64,000 bases of DNA from Nitrospira sp. (GTDB taxonomy: Bacteria > Nitrospirota > Nitrospiria > Nitrospirales > Nitrospiraceae). Each line of letters opens with the position of its first letter. The first letter of the stretch is position 1. The translations under genes and the position numbers were made by a program. The notes under the pieces were generated by a model. It was not told the DNA's origin, did not search any database, and worked only from the letters and a program-made list of their open reading frames with translations. Shown here in pieces: positions 26,910 to 34,996 of the stretch. The stretch spans positions 186,001 to 250,000 of the forward strand of contig JALHPO010000002.1 in the NCBI GenBank assembly GCA_022842445.1, written 5' to 3'.

Positions 26910-29251
26910 CGGACTCTCACAACCCCTGTCCCGATTTCCGAAGAAGCCGCCCGTCCGATACCATCAGAGCCAACAAGCTCGACACGGATCGGAGAAACTC
27001 CCGGGGCTTTCGTCATGAAGACAACGCTGACAGATCGTGGAGCACGCTGCCCCGGACGAGCCAGCCGGAATTCGACAGTTCCTACCGCGGCTCCCATATC
27101 GCCCGACGAGAGACTTGACGGGCTAACGAGTTCCGCCTCACCAAGCCGTTTAAACTGGAGAATTGTCGGATCATATTCCAACTTAAAAATGTTTTGATCC
27201 GATGCGCTGAGCCGCCCATCGACAACCGACAATTTGATTTCCTTGCCGAGCTTGACGGCCGACTCATCGGGATGGATTGCCAAGACAGGATCAGGACTCG
27301 CTAGTTGCGCTAGAGAACGGCTGGAGGTCTTATCCCTGGCGCCCTTGACCCCGCTATTGAAAACAGCCGCGCCCTCTCCATAGACACTGCCGGAATTGGC
27401 AGACACCTTCTGGGTTGGGGTCGAAAACATTGGACCGGTTGCATAGGTCGATTCTGTTCCGGACCAGAAGGTTTGCGCACTGAGCGCCGGAGGGGTCATG
27501 TTCTGCACAATATGCGGCGTAATCGTGAGAATCACCTCTGTCGTAACCCGATCCGTCCTGAATGAACTGATGAGATTTCCAATAAAGGGAAGGTCGCCGA
27601 TCCAGGGGATCGTCACTTTGGTTTTGCGGTCTTCCTCTTGCAAGAGGCCGCCCAATACAATGGTTTCCCCGTCCTTGATGCTGAGCATTGTCTCAGCAGA
27701 CCGGTTACCGAACTTGAATTGCGTAATGGGCGGAGACGCCTGCAAGGTGACTTGTTCGCCCAAGCGAATCACTTCAATCTTCATTTTCAATCCAAGCTCA
27801 CCACCCAGCCTGATGGAAGGCTCCACTGCCAGTTTAACGCCGGTATCCCGAAACTCAATAGAAGTAACGGTCGATGTGGTCGGCACGGCGCCTGTTGCAG
27901 CTTGACCCGGCAGAACATTCGTCGTCGACAACAGGATCGGCTGTTTATCACCAATGTTGATTTCGGCCTTCCGGTTGTTCATGACCCGGATCTTCGGCGC
28001 AGCCAATGTCTTCGCGTCCGTAATTTGTTTAAAAAAATCCAATTGGATGTTTGTCGGCAGTTTGAAGAGATAGTTCCCGGGACCCAGGTCCGACAACTGG
28101 CTGGCGCTGAACTGCTGAGCCAACGTCCCGGCAATAAGACCGGCAGGAGGCGGGAGAGGAACCATGGCGCCGGCGACCTGCTTCGGATAAGTCAGCCCAT
28201 AGTTCTGATTGGCCGTTCGGTTGACTTCCAGCACTTCGACATCAAAAAGCACCTCCGACTCTTGACGATCATTGGCCAGAATGATTTTTTCAGCCATTTG
28301 AATTTTCTCAGGCTGATCTCGAATCACGATCGTGTTCAATTGCTCATTCGCGTGCATACGCTTCGAATCCAACATGCTTTTCAGAAGCGTCAACATGTCT
28401 TTGGATTTCGCGCTTGAAAGATAAAACGTTCGGATCATTAGGTCCTGATACTGTTCCTGCTTCTGTTTGGTGTTGGGGCTGATGATCAATACGCCCGGGG
28501 ATACGGCGCGGGAAAACAGGTTATTGCTGTTCAGAAGAAGCTGGAGCGCATCCTCGAAAGGTGTGTCCTGAATCGCAATAGAAACCGGGTCGTTCCTGAC
28601 GTCCTTGTCGAAAATCAGAGTCAACCCGCCGGCCTTGGCCACGCCTTCCAACACTTCCTTGATGCCCGCATTTCTAAACTTGAGCGTGACGGGCTGCTTG
28701 AGCCGGTCGCCCCTCATGAGCGCCTGCTGCTCCTCCGTCAGACGACTGATGCTTTCCAGCGGCTCGCGGAATGCAGGGTCCAATTCGGCGGATCTCGTAA
28801 AGCCGTCGATTGCCTCATCGGTCCGCCCGAGCTGAACCAGACGTTCCGCTTCACGATACTGCGATCGCGACTCCTTGAGGCGAATCGCTTCAGCAAGACT
28901 GGCCTGATATTCCGAGCTCGATGGTTCGATCGTAAGCGCACGTTTGAATTGCTCAATGGCCTGATCAACCCGCCGCTCCTTCAAAAACGTCCGTCCGCGC
29001 TCTTCATACATCGCTGCCGCACGTTCACGAGCCAAGGCGTATTTGCTCTGCAGGGAGGGATCAAACGGGGCGTCTTTCAGCGCCTGCTTATAAGCCAGAC
29101 CTGCCTCTTCCCAGTTCCCAGCTGCCAGATGTTGATCTCCCCGCTTGATATCGGCAGAAATAAACAAGGAGCATCCTGTGACCAGGAATAAGCCACAGAT
29201 CTGGGCGATAATGGCTGGCTTTCGGTTGAGGAAATTCTCCTCGCAGATCAC
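26906..29251 (-). CDS. gspD: Secretin with N-terminal TPR and C-terminal cohesin-like domain
   Basis: 781 residues. The N-terminus ends its hydrophobic part at FLVTGC, a lipobox. TPR-like repeats follow (about 35-170: AGNWEEAGLAYKQALKDAPF, FLKERRVDQAIEQFKRAL). Then come an STN/N0 module (VTLKFRNAGIKEVLEGVAK), N-domains and the secretin core (about 330-600), ending with VTIPWIGDLPFIGNLISSF and TEVILTITPHIV. The last 120 residues resemble a cohesin/pilus-associated beta sandwich (LEYDPTILQFKRLGEAELV). The start is GTG with GGAAAGGG upstream. A possible -10 (TATAAG) lies at 29320-29325 on the minus strand; its -35 is poor. Confidence 0.9.
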   Translation of the reverse strand: MICEENFLNRKPAIIAQICGLFLVTGCSLFISADIKRGDQHLAAGNWEEAGLAYKQALKDAPFDPSLQSKYALARERAAAMYEERGRTFLKERRVDQAIEQFKRALTIEPSSSEYQASLAEAIRLKESRSQYREAERLVQLGRTDEAIDGFTRSAELDPAFREPLESISRLTEEQQALMRGDRLKQPVTLKFRNAGIKEVLEGVAKAGGLTLIFDKDVRNDPVSIAIQDTPFEDALQLLLNSNNLFSRAVSPGVLIISPNTKQKQEQYQDLMIRTFYLSSAKSKDMLTLLKSMLDSKRMHANEQLNTIVIRDQPEKIQMAEKIILANDRQESEVLFDVEVLEVNRTANQNYGLTYPKQVAGAMVPLPPPAGLIAGTLAQQFSASQLSDLGPGNYLFKLPTNIQLDFFKQITDAKTLAAPKIRVMNNRKAEINIGDKQPILLSTTNVLPGQAATGAVPTTSTVTSIEFRDTGVKLAVEPSIRLGGELGLKMKIEVIRLGEQVTLQASPPITQFKFGNRSAETMLSIKDGETIVLGGLLQEEDRKTKVTIPWIGDLPFIGNLISSFRTDRVTTEVILTITPHIVQNMTPPALSAQTFWSGTESTYATGPMFSTPTQKVSANSGSVYGEGAAVFNSGVKGARDKTSSRSLAQLASPDPVLAIHPDESAVKLGKEIKLSVVDGRLSASDQNIFKLEYDPTILQFKRLGEAELVSPSSLSSGDMGAAVGTVEFRLARPGQRAPRSVSVVFMTKAPGVSPIRVELVGSDGIGRAASSEIGTGVVRVR

Positions 29252-29494
29252 GAAGATACCCTTTCCGCCGAAGACATAGTCATCAGGCTGAACAGAACAC
29301 AGCGGTCCAATCTCACTCTCTTATACTACAGACGAAGAAAGGCTCAAAGGAAAAGTCCAGAAAAAGAAGGGGCGGAGACAGCAGATCTCAGGATGATGTA
29401 TCTGACAACTATTGTAGATAGGAAGCGGGCGGTTCACAGACGCTAATAATTGAGGGAGGCAGGCGTCTTACCTAGATCCAATAGAACCACTAAC

Positions 29495-30043
29495 TCAGGA
29501 GAACAACTCGGCGCCGGCAAACGGCAGACCTTGACCATCTTTGGCCGAGAGTATCGGCGGAAAACCGTCGGCCGGCCATTCTATCTTCAGCAATTGATCA
29601 TTCCAGATGATGCACCGTTCATGTTGTGGCGACCAATAGTCTGTCGTCTTGTATAGGACTTCTGTATGATCGGAGAGCGCTAGAAAACCGTGGGCAAACC
29701 CTTCCGGCACCCAGATCTGCTTCTGATTTTCCGCAGTGAGTACTTCTCCCACCCATTGCCCGAATGTCGAGGAGGTTCGCCGAATATCCACGGCCACATC
29801 AAAGACAGCCCCTGCGATAACTCGGACTAGCTTCCCTTGGGGTTGGCGAATTTGATAGTGCAGCCCACGCAACACATGTTTGGCGGACAACGAATGATTG
29901 TCCTGGACGAATGAGACAGTTCTCCCGATCGCCTGACAGAATGCCTGTTGATTGAAGCTCTCAAAAAAGAAGCCCCGATCGTCACGATACACCTTCGGTT
30001 CCACCACCAGAACATCCTTAATATCTGTCGGCCGAATGGGCAT
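29495..30043 (-). CDS. rmlC: dTDP-4-dehydrorhamnose 3,5-epimerase
   Basis: 182 residues, the family's usual length. Typical blocks are VVEPKVYRDDRGFFFESFNQ, HVLRGLHYQIRQPQGKLVRV with the catalytic His, and IWVPEGFAHGFLALSD. It epimerises the dTDP-4-keto-6-deoxyglucose ring in dTDP-L-rhamnose synthesis. It is the last gene of rmlB-rmlD-rmlA-rmlC and starts one base after rmlA. Confidence 0.96.
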   Translation of the reverse strand: MPIRPTDIKDVLVVEPKVYRDDRGFFFESFNQQAFCQAIGRTVSFVQDNHSLSAKHVLRGLHYQIRQPQGKLVRVIAGAVFDVAVDIRRTSSTFGQWVGEVLTAENQKQIWVPEGFAHGFLALSDHTEVLYKTTDYWSPQHERCIIWNDQLLKIEWPADGFPPILSAKDGQGLPFAGAELFS

Positions 30044-30044
30044 C

Positions 30045-30923
30045 TTACAACACCGGCTCCTTCAATACATGCAGCAAATAGCGGCCGTATCCATTTTTCA
30101 TGAGGGGCTGGGCCAGTTTCTCCAATTGGCCGGCGTCGATCCATTTGTTGCGATAGGCGATCTCCTCCGGACACGCCACCTTGAGCCCCTGCCGGTGTTC
30201 AATCGTGGCGATGAATTGGCTGGCATCCAAAACCGACTCGTGAGTTCCTGTATCCAACCAGGCATATCCACGACCCATAATTTCGACATGTAATTGCCCC
30301 CGTTCCAGATACAGTCGGTTCAGGTCGGTAATCTCAAGCTCACCGCGTGCCGACGGCTTGAGCTGCTTCGCGAGTGATGCGACATAGGCATCATAAAAAT
30401 ATAACCCTGTGACGGCATAACTGGATTTTGGCACGGCAGGCTTTTCTTCGAGATTGATAGCCTGGCCGCCGACATTGAACTCTACGACACCGTATCGCTC
30501 AGGATCATGAACATGGTAGGCGAAAACCGTTGCACCCTCCCGTCGTTCCATCGCTCGATTCAGTAATTGTGGGAAGTCATGGCCATAAAAAATATTGTCG
30601 CCCAGCACCAGCACAGATGCATCCCGCCCCACAAATGATTCTCCTATAATGAAAGCTTGTGCCAGCCCGTCCGGAGATGGCTGAACAGCATAACTGAGGT
30701 TGATCCCCCATTGCTCGCCGGTCCTGAGAAGCTGCTGAAACCTGGGAGTATCTTGCGGCGTTGAAATGATGAGTATGTCCTGAACTCCCGCTAGCATGAG
30801 CGTGCTGAGCGGATAGTAAATCATCGGCTTATCAAAGATAGGCAGAAGCTGTTTGGAGACTGCCACCGTGGCAGGGTGAAGGCGAGACCCAGTGCCGCCC
30901 GCCAAAATAATACCCTTGCGCAT
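30045..30923 (-). CDS. rmlA: Glucose-1-phosphate thymidylyltransferase
   Basis: About 292 residues from the ATG at 30923, which overlaps the rmlD stop (TGATG). It has the nucleotidyltransferase signature [17 protein letters not shown], the metal-site [10 protein letters not shown] and the sugar-binding [17 protein letters not shown]. It makes dTDP-glucose from glucose-1-phosphate and dTTP, the entry step of the pathway. Confidence 0.96.
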   Translation of the reverse strand: MRKGIILAGGTGSRLHPATVAVSKQLLPIFDKPMIYYPLSTLMLAGVQDILIISTPQDTPRFQQLLRTGEQWGINLSYAVQPSPDGLAQAFIIGESFVGRDASVLVLGDNIFYGHDFPQLLNRAMERREGATVFAYHVHDPERYGVVEFNVGGQAINLEEKPAVPKSSYAVTGLYFYDAYVASLAKQLKPSARGELEITDLNRLYLERGQLHVEIMGRGYAWLDTGTHESVLDASQFIATIEHRQGLKVACPEEIAYRNKWIDAGQLEKLAQPLMKNGYGRYLLHVLKEPVL

Positions 30924-31824
30924 CACAGCGCCCCCTGTGCGGCTAATTCATCCAGACATCGACGGACATGAATACGCCAATCCGGAAGATGGATACCAAA
31001 TGTCTTCGTAACCTTCGATACATCCAAGCGAGAATTACGCGGTCTTTGGGTTTGCACGGGATACGCCTCGGTCAGAATAGGGATCACGGCTTCCGGCGCC
31101 GTCTTTAAAACCACACCGTGCTGATTGGCCAAAGTCAGGACGTACTGCGCGTACTTGTGCCAATTAGTTTCCCCCGCCGCTACCAAGTGATAGGTGCCGC
31201 TCAAGCGCTCGTTTTGTTCGACGCTCAGAGCGCGGTAGAGCGCCACGGCCGTAACATCTGCGAGCAACTCAGCGCCCGTCGGAGCACCCCATTGATCGGC
31301 AATGACGCTCAAGGTCTCTTTTTCCTTGGCAAGTCGCACAATGGTTCTCGCAAAATTCCTTCCACGAGAGGCGAACCCCCAACTGGTCCTGAAATTGAAG
31401 TGTTTCGGATTCCAGACACGGAGAGCCTCCTCCCCCTCCCACTTCGTACGGCCATACACCGACAGCGGACGAGCCTCGTCATTTTCCACGTAGGGAGCGG
31501 ATTTCATTCCGTCAAACACATAGTCGGTAGAGTAATGAAGCAGCCAGGCATTGATCCGACTCGCCTCTTCCGCCAGCACTCCTACTGCTTCAGTATTGAT
31601 TCTTCTCATCTTCTCCGGTTCAGATTCTGCCTGATCCACCGCCGTATACGCAGCCGCGTTCACGATGACTGCGGGCTGATGCCTGCGAATCCACTCACGC
31701 ACACTGTCGGAGCGCTCAAGATCCAGGCCGCACTGTTCGGTGGCGACAAGATCGCCCAAGGTCGAAAGCGCCGCTGCAATTCCCACCCAACTTGACCTTC
31801 TTTTCCGAGCAATACAATTTTCAT
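30923..31824 (-). CDS. rmlD: dTDP-4-dehydrorhamnose reductase, frameshifted near the N-terminus
   Basis: The true start is the ATG at 31824, overlapping the rmlB stop (ATGA) and giving the proper NAD(P)-binding start [17 protein letters not shown]. That frame soon runs into unrelated sequence. The rest of RmlD ([13 protein letters not shown], then STDYVFDG and [11 protein letters not shown] with the Tyr-Lys pair) continues in another frame from about 31774. Restoring one base in the CGGCG at about 31769-31773, giving Gln-Arg-Ala-Leu, rejoins the frames. Either a single-base deletion or a homopolymer sequencing error explains this. Without it the reductase lacks its cofactor-binding loop. Confidence 0.88.
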
Positions 31825-32882
31825 AGGCTGTACTGTTTCTCCACCCAATGGCGATAGGCCCCGGTAGTGACATTGCGGACCCATGCTTGATGGTCAAGAT
31901 ACCACCGAACCGTTTTTCGTATCCCAGTTTCAAATGTTTCTGCAGGCTTCCAGCCAAGCTCGTGCTGGATCTTTTCGGGATTGATGGCATATCGGCGATC
32001 GTGACCAGGGCGATCCTTCACAAACGTGATTTGACTTTGATAGTTGCCGCCGTCCGGTTTCGGATGAAAATCATCCAGAATGGTGCAGACCGTTCGCACG
32101 ACATCCAGATTCACCCGCTCATTCCCTCCTCCAATGTTGTATGTTTCACCGACCTGTCCAGCATCCAGCACCCGCCGGACCGCGGCACAATGATCGCCGA
32201 CGTAGAGCCAATCACGGACTTGCTGCCCGTCTCCATAGACCGGCAATGCTTTACCGGCAAGGGCATTATGGATGATCAACGGGATGAGTTTTTCCGGGAA
32301 TTGGAACGGCCCATAATTATTGGAGCAGTTCGTCGTCAGTACAGGCAACCCATACGTGTGATGATACGCTCTCACCAGATGGTCTGATGACGCTTTACTG
32401 GCAGAATAGGGACTGTTCGGCTCATACCGATGCTGCTCTGTAAACGCCGGTTGGCCTTTCCCTAGCGATCCATAAACTTCATCGGTGGAGACATGGAGAA
32501 AGCGAAATGCGGATTTCTCCTGAGTCGGCAAACCAGTCCAATAGCTGCGCACCGTTTCAAGCATCCGAAAAGTTCCAACGATATTCGTCTGAATAAAATC
32601 TGCCGGTCCGTGGATAGACCGATCCACATGGCTTTCTGCAGCGAAGTTCACGATGGCCCGAGGAGTATGTTGGGTCAACAATTTAGCAAACAGCGCCGTA
32701 TCGCCGATATCGCCCATGACGAACTGGTGCCGTGGATTCTTCTGGACAGATGTCAGGTTATCCAGATTGCCGGCATAAGTGAGCTTATCCACATTGACAA
32801 CAATTTCGTCGCCCCCCTGTAGCCAGTCTAAGATGAAATTGGAGCCGATAAATCCGGCACCGCCCGTCACAATGATGCTCAT
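31821..32882 (-). CDS. rmlB: dTDP-glucose 4,6-dehydratase
   Basis: 353 residues of the extended SDR family: [14 protein letters not shown] at the N-terminus, HVSTDEVYG with the catalytic Thr-Asp-Glu, and [12 protein letters not shown] with the Tyr-Lys pair. It converts dTDP-glucose to the 4-keto-6-deoxy sugar. It is the first gene of the rhamnose operon, has AAGG upstream of its ATG, and is separated from the next upstream gene by 168 bp. Confidence 0.97.
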   Translation of the reverse strand: MSIIVTGGAGFIGSNFILDWLQGGDEIVVNVDKLTYAGNLDNLTSVQKNPRHQFVMGDIGDTALFAKLLTQHTPRAIVNFAAESHVDRSIHGPADFIQTNIVGTFRMLETVRSYWTGLPTQEKSAFRFLHVSTDEVYGSLGKGQPAFTEQHRYEPNSPYSASKASSDHLVRAYHHTYGLPVLTTNCSNNYGPFQFPEKLIPLIIHNALAGKALPVYGDGQQVRDWLYVGDHCAAVRRVLDAGQVGETYNIGGGNERVNLDVVRTVCTILDDFHPKPDGGNYQSQITFVKDRPGHDRRYAINPEKIQHELGWKPAETFETGIRKTVRWYLDHQAWVRNVTTGAYRHWVEKQYSL

Positions 32883-33049
32883 GCAATCCTTGCCACTACA
32901 AAATACTTTTCGTGGGTAATTAACCTTCTCCCCGCTCTAACTCTCACAACAATCTTCCAGGTACCCTCTTATCAATTTCCTCTTGCCGCTAAAGATCAGT
33001 TCGGCAACAACCTAATGGTGGGATAATTGAAGCCTTTCTCATTCCTCAT

Positions 33050-34345
33050 CTAGAGACGCCAGTACTTGAGAGAACCAGGAACCTTGCCAAGCTCCAACAT
33101 GCTCTTCACATCAATCAATACGCCATTGTTCAGACTGCGCAACGGCTTCAGGAGATCTTCCAGATTCATGCGGGCATAATCCCGGTGGGCAACGGCAAGG
33201 ATCAACCCATCGAGGTCTTTGAGCTCCTTCCAATCGACAAGATGAATCCCGTATTCCGCAACTGCCTCTTCGCGTTCAGCCATCGGATCATGCACCAGCA
33301 CATTGACTCCGTACTCACGAAGCTCATTGATGATGTCCGGCACTTTGCTGTTCCGGAGGTCCGGCACATTCTCCTTGAACGTCAAGCCCAACACACCCAC
33401 GGTCAGCTGATTGGCAGGGCGTGACAGCTGACTCAGTAGCTTTATGGTTTGCTCGGCCACGAACTTGCCCATCCCATTGTTGATGCGTCGCCCGGAAAGA
33501 ATCACTTGCGGGTGATATCCCACGGATTCAGCTTTCGCCGTAAGGTAATACGGGTCGACTCCGATGCAGTGGCCGCCTACAAGGCCCGGCGAGAACTTGA
33601 GAAAGTTCCACTTTGTTCCCGCCGCCTCAAGCACGGACTTCGTATCGATTCCGAGACGATGGAAGATCAGCGCCAGTTCGTTCATCAGCGCGATATTGAG
33701 ATCGCGCTGTGTGTTTTCGATGACCTTTGCCGCCTCCGCAACCTTGATACTGGAAGCTCGATGAACCCCCGCTTTGACAACCATGCCGTAGGTGTCAGCG
33801 ACAATTTCCAGCGACTCCGCATCTTGTGCGGAAACGACCTTCACAATCTTCTCGATCGTGTGTTCCTTATCACCCGGATTGATCCGCTCCGGAGAATATC
33901 CGACTTTGAAGTCGACACCGGCCTTGAGGCCGGATTTCTTTTCCAGAATCGGCAGGCAGATCTCCTCCGTCACTCCCGGATAGACGGTCGATTCGTAGAC
34001 GACAATCGTGCCACGCGACATGTTGGCGCCGATCACTTCCGATACCATTCTCAGTGCTTTCAAATCCGGCTGGAGCGTTTCACTGATGGGAGTCGGAACC
34101 GCGACGATGATAAAATCGGCGGCCTTGAGATCTGCCGGCTCATAGGTATATCGCACCTGGCTGGTTGAAAGATCCTCCGCCGATACTTCCCCCGTCCGAT
34201 CGATGCCCTTTCTCAACTCCTCGACCTTCGTCTTGTTGATATCGAAACCGATCACCGGGGCGAATTTCCCAAACGCGACAGCGATCGGAAGCCCGACATA
34301 ACCCAATCCCACAACCGCGACCGACCGCCCTTTCTTTTCTTTCAT
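33050..34345 (-). CDS. UDP-sugar dehydrogenase (WbpA/TviB-type)
   Basis: About 431 residues from the ATG at 34345, which has GAGGAGC upstream; the longer frame is rejected. The N-terminal Rossmann fold has VAVVGLGYVGLPIAVAFG. The catalytic cysteine is in GLVGGHCIGVDPYYLT, and the C-terminal UDP-binding domain begins VGVLGLTFKENVPDLRNSK. The sequence is closest to enzymes that oxidise UDP-N-acetylhexosamines to uronic acids for capsules (TviB/WbpO type), but UDP-glucose cannot be excluded. It supplies an acidic sugar to the polysaccharide locus. Confidence 0.9.
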   Translation of the reverse strand: MKEKKGRSVAVVGLGYVGLPIAVAFGKFAPVIGFDINKTKVEELRKGIDRTGEVSAEDLSTSQVRYTYEPADLKAADFIIVAVPTPISETLQPDLKALRMVSEVIGANMSRGTIVVYESTVYPGVTEEICLPILEKKSGLKAGVDFKVGYSPERINPGDKEHTIEKIVKVVSAQDAESLEIVADTYGMVVKAGVHRASSIKVAEAAKVIENTQRDLNIALMNELALIFHRLGIDTKSVLEAAGTKWNFLKFSPGLVGGHCIGVDPYYLTAKAESVGYHPQVILSGRRINNGMGKFVAEQTIKLLSQLSRPANQLTVGVLGLTFKENVPDLRNSKVPDIINELREYGVNVLVHDPMAEREEAVAEYGIHLVDWKELKDLDGLILAVAHRDYARMNLEDLLKPLRSLNNGVLIDVKSMLELGKVPGSLKYWRL

Positions 34346-34685
34346 AGCGCTCCTCTTTTTGGTATGGCAACAAACAATGGCAGAAGCCCTAAGCTCAGTC
34401 AAGAATTGGCAGATTCCCGAACCCAGCCAATGAATGTCGGATCGCAATGCGGTACGGGCTAGATCGTCTATCGCAACGCTGATACAGGCGGGAACGCAAG
34501 TGCTTCTTGAAGCAAAAGTGAGTGTATTTCCAGGTTTCAGCGAATACTACGTAGAATGAAGCTTCCTACAGGCAAAATTCCCTGAAAATACAACGATTAT
34601 TACTCCTTATATGCGAGCACTGCAAGAAATTGTTCTTATTAATCAAACCTGTAGAGGCCCGTCTCTCTCGCTACGAGAAATGTAC
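34346..34685. other. Non-coding stretch upstream of the UDP-sugar dehydrogenase
   Basis: The region is relatively AT-rich, has no supported gene on either strand, and must hold the divergent control elements of the dehydrogenase (minus) and the BACON gene (plus). Confidence 0.4.
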
Positions 34686-34708
34686 ATCCCCCAAGGGTAA
34701 TCGGGGAT
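34686..34708. promoter_or_regulatory. Palindromic element upstream of a sigma-54 promoter
   Basis: ATCCCC (34686-34691) and GGGGAT (34703-34708) with an 11-base spacer. It is about 120 bp upstream of the -24 element at 34827, a usual distance for a sigma-54 activator site. Binding by PrsR is a guess. Confidence 0.35.
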
Positions 34709-34826
34709 AATTTACGGCAACGGAACACTTCACCAGGCTTCTGTCACCCACAAAGCCGCTTCAACTCGTTGGTAACCCCTCGTACTTTTTAGAATCGCCG
34801 AAAAACGGCACCTGGAAAGGCCTGGG

Positions 34827-34842
34827 GGGCACCTCTCTTGCT
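34827..34842 (+). promoter_or_regulatory. Sigma-54 (-24/-12) promoter of the BACON gene
   Basis: GGGCAC, 5 bases, then TTGCT: one mismatch to the TGGCAC-N5-TTGCW consensus with exact GG/GC spacing. The start codon of the downstream gene is 155 bp away. Confidence 0.65.
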
Positions 34843-34996
34843 GTTGATCCTGGCAGGCATACGGTCTTGACAACGCGTACATCACGCGAAACAGGAACCA
34901 AAGAGAGACACCGAGCATGATCATTTTCTCTGGCCATTTAGGATCAAGACTTAGTGGCGTCGTATTGCAGGTCTTGCAACACGGAGGGTATCGACC

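Noticed and set aside
34811..34826. CGGCAC element just upstream as an alternative sigma-54 site
   Set aside because: The GG to GC spacing is one base too long; the site at 34827 fits exactly.
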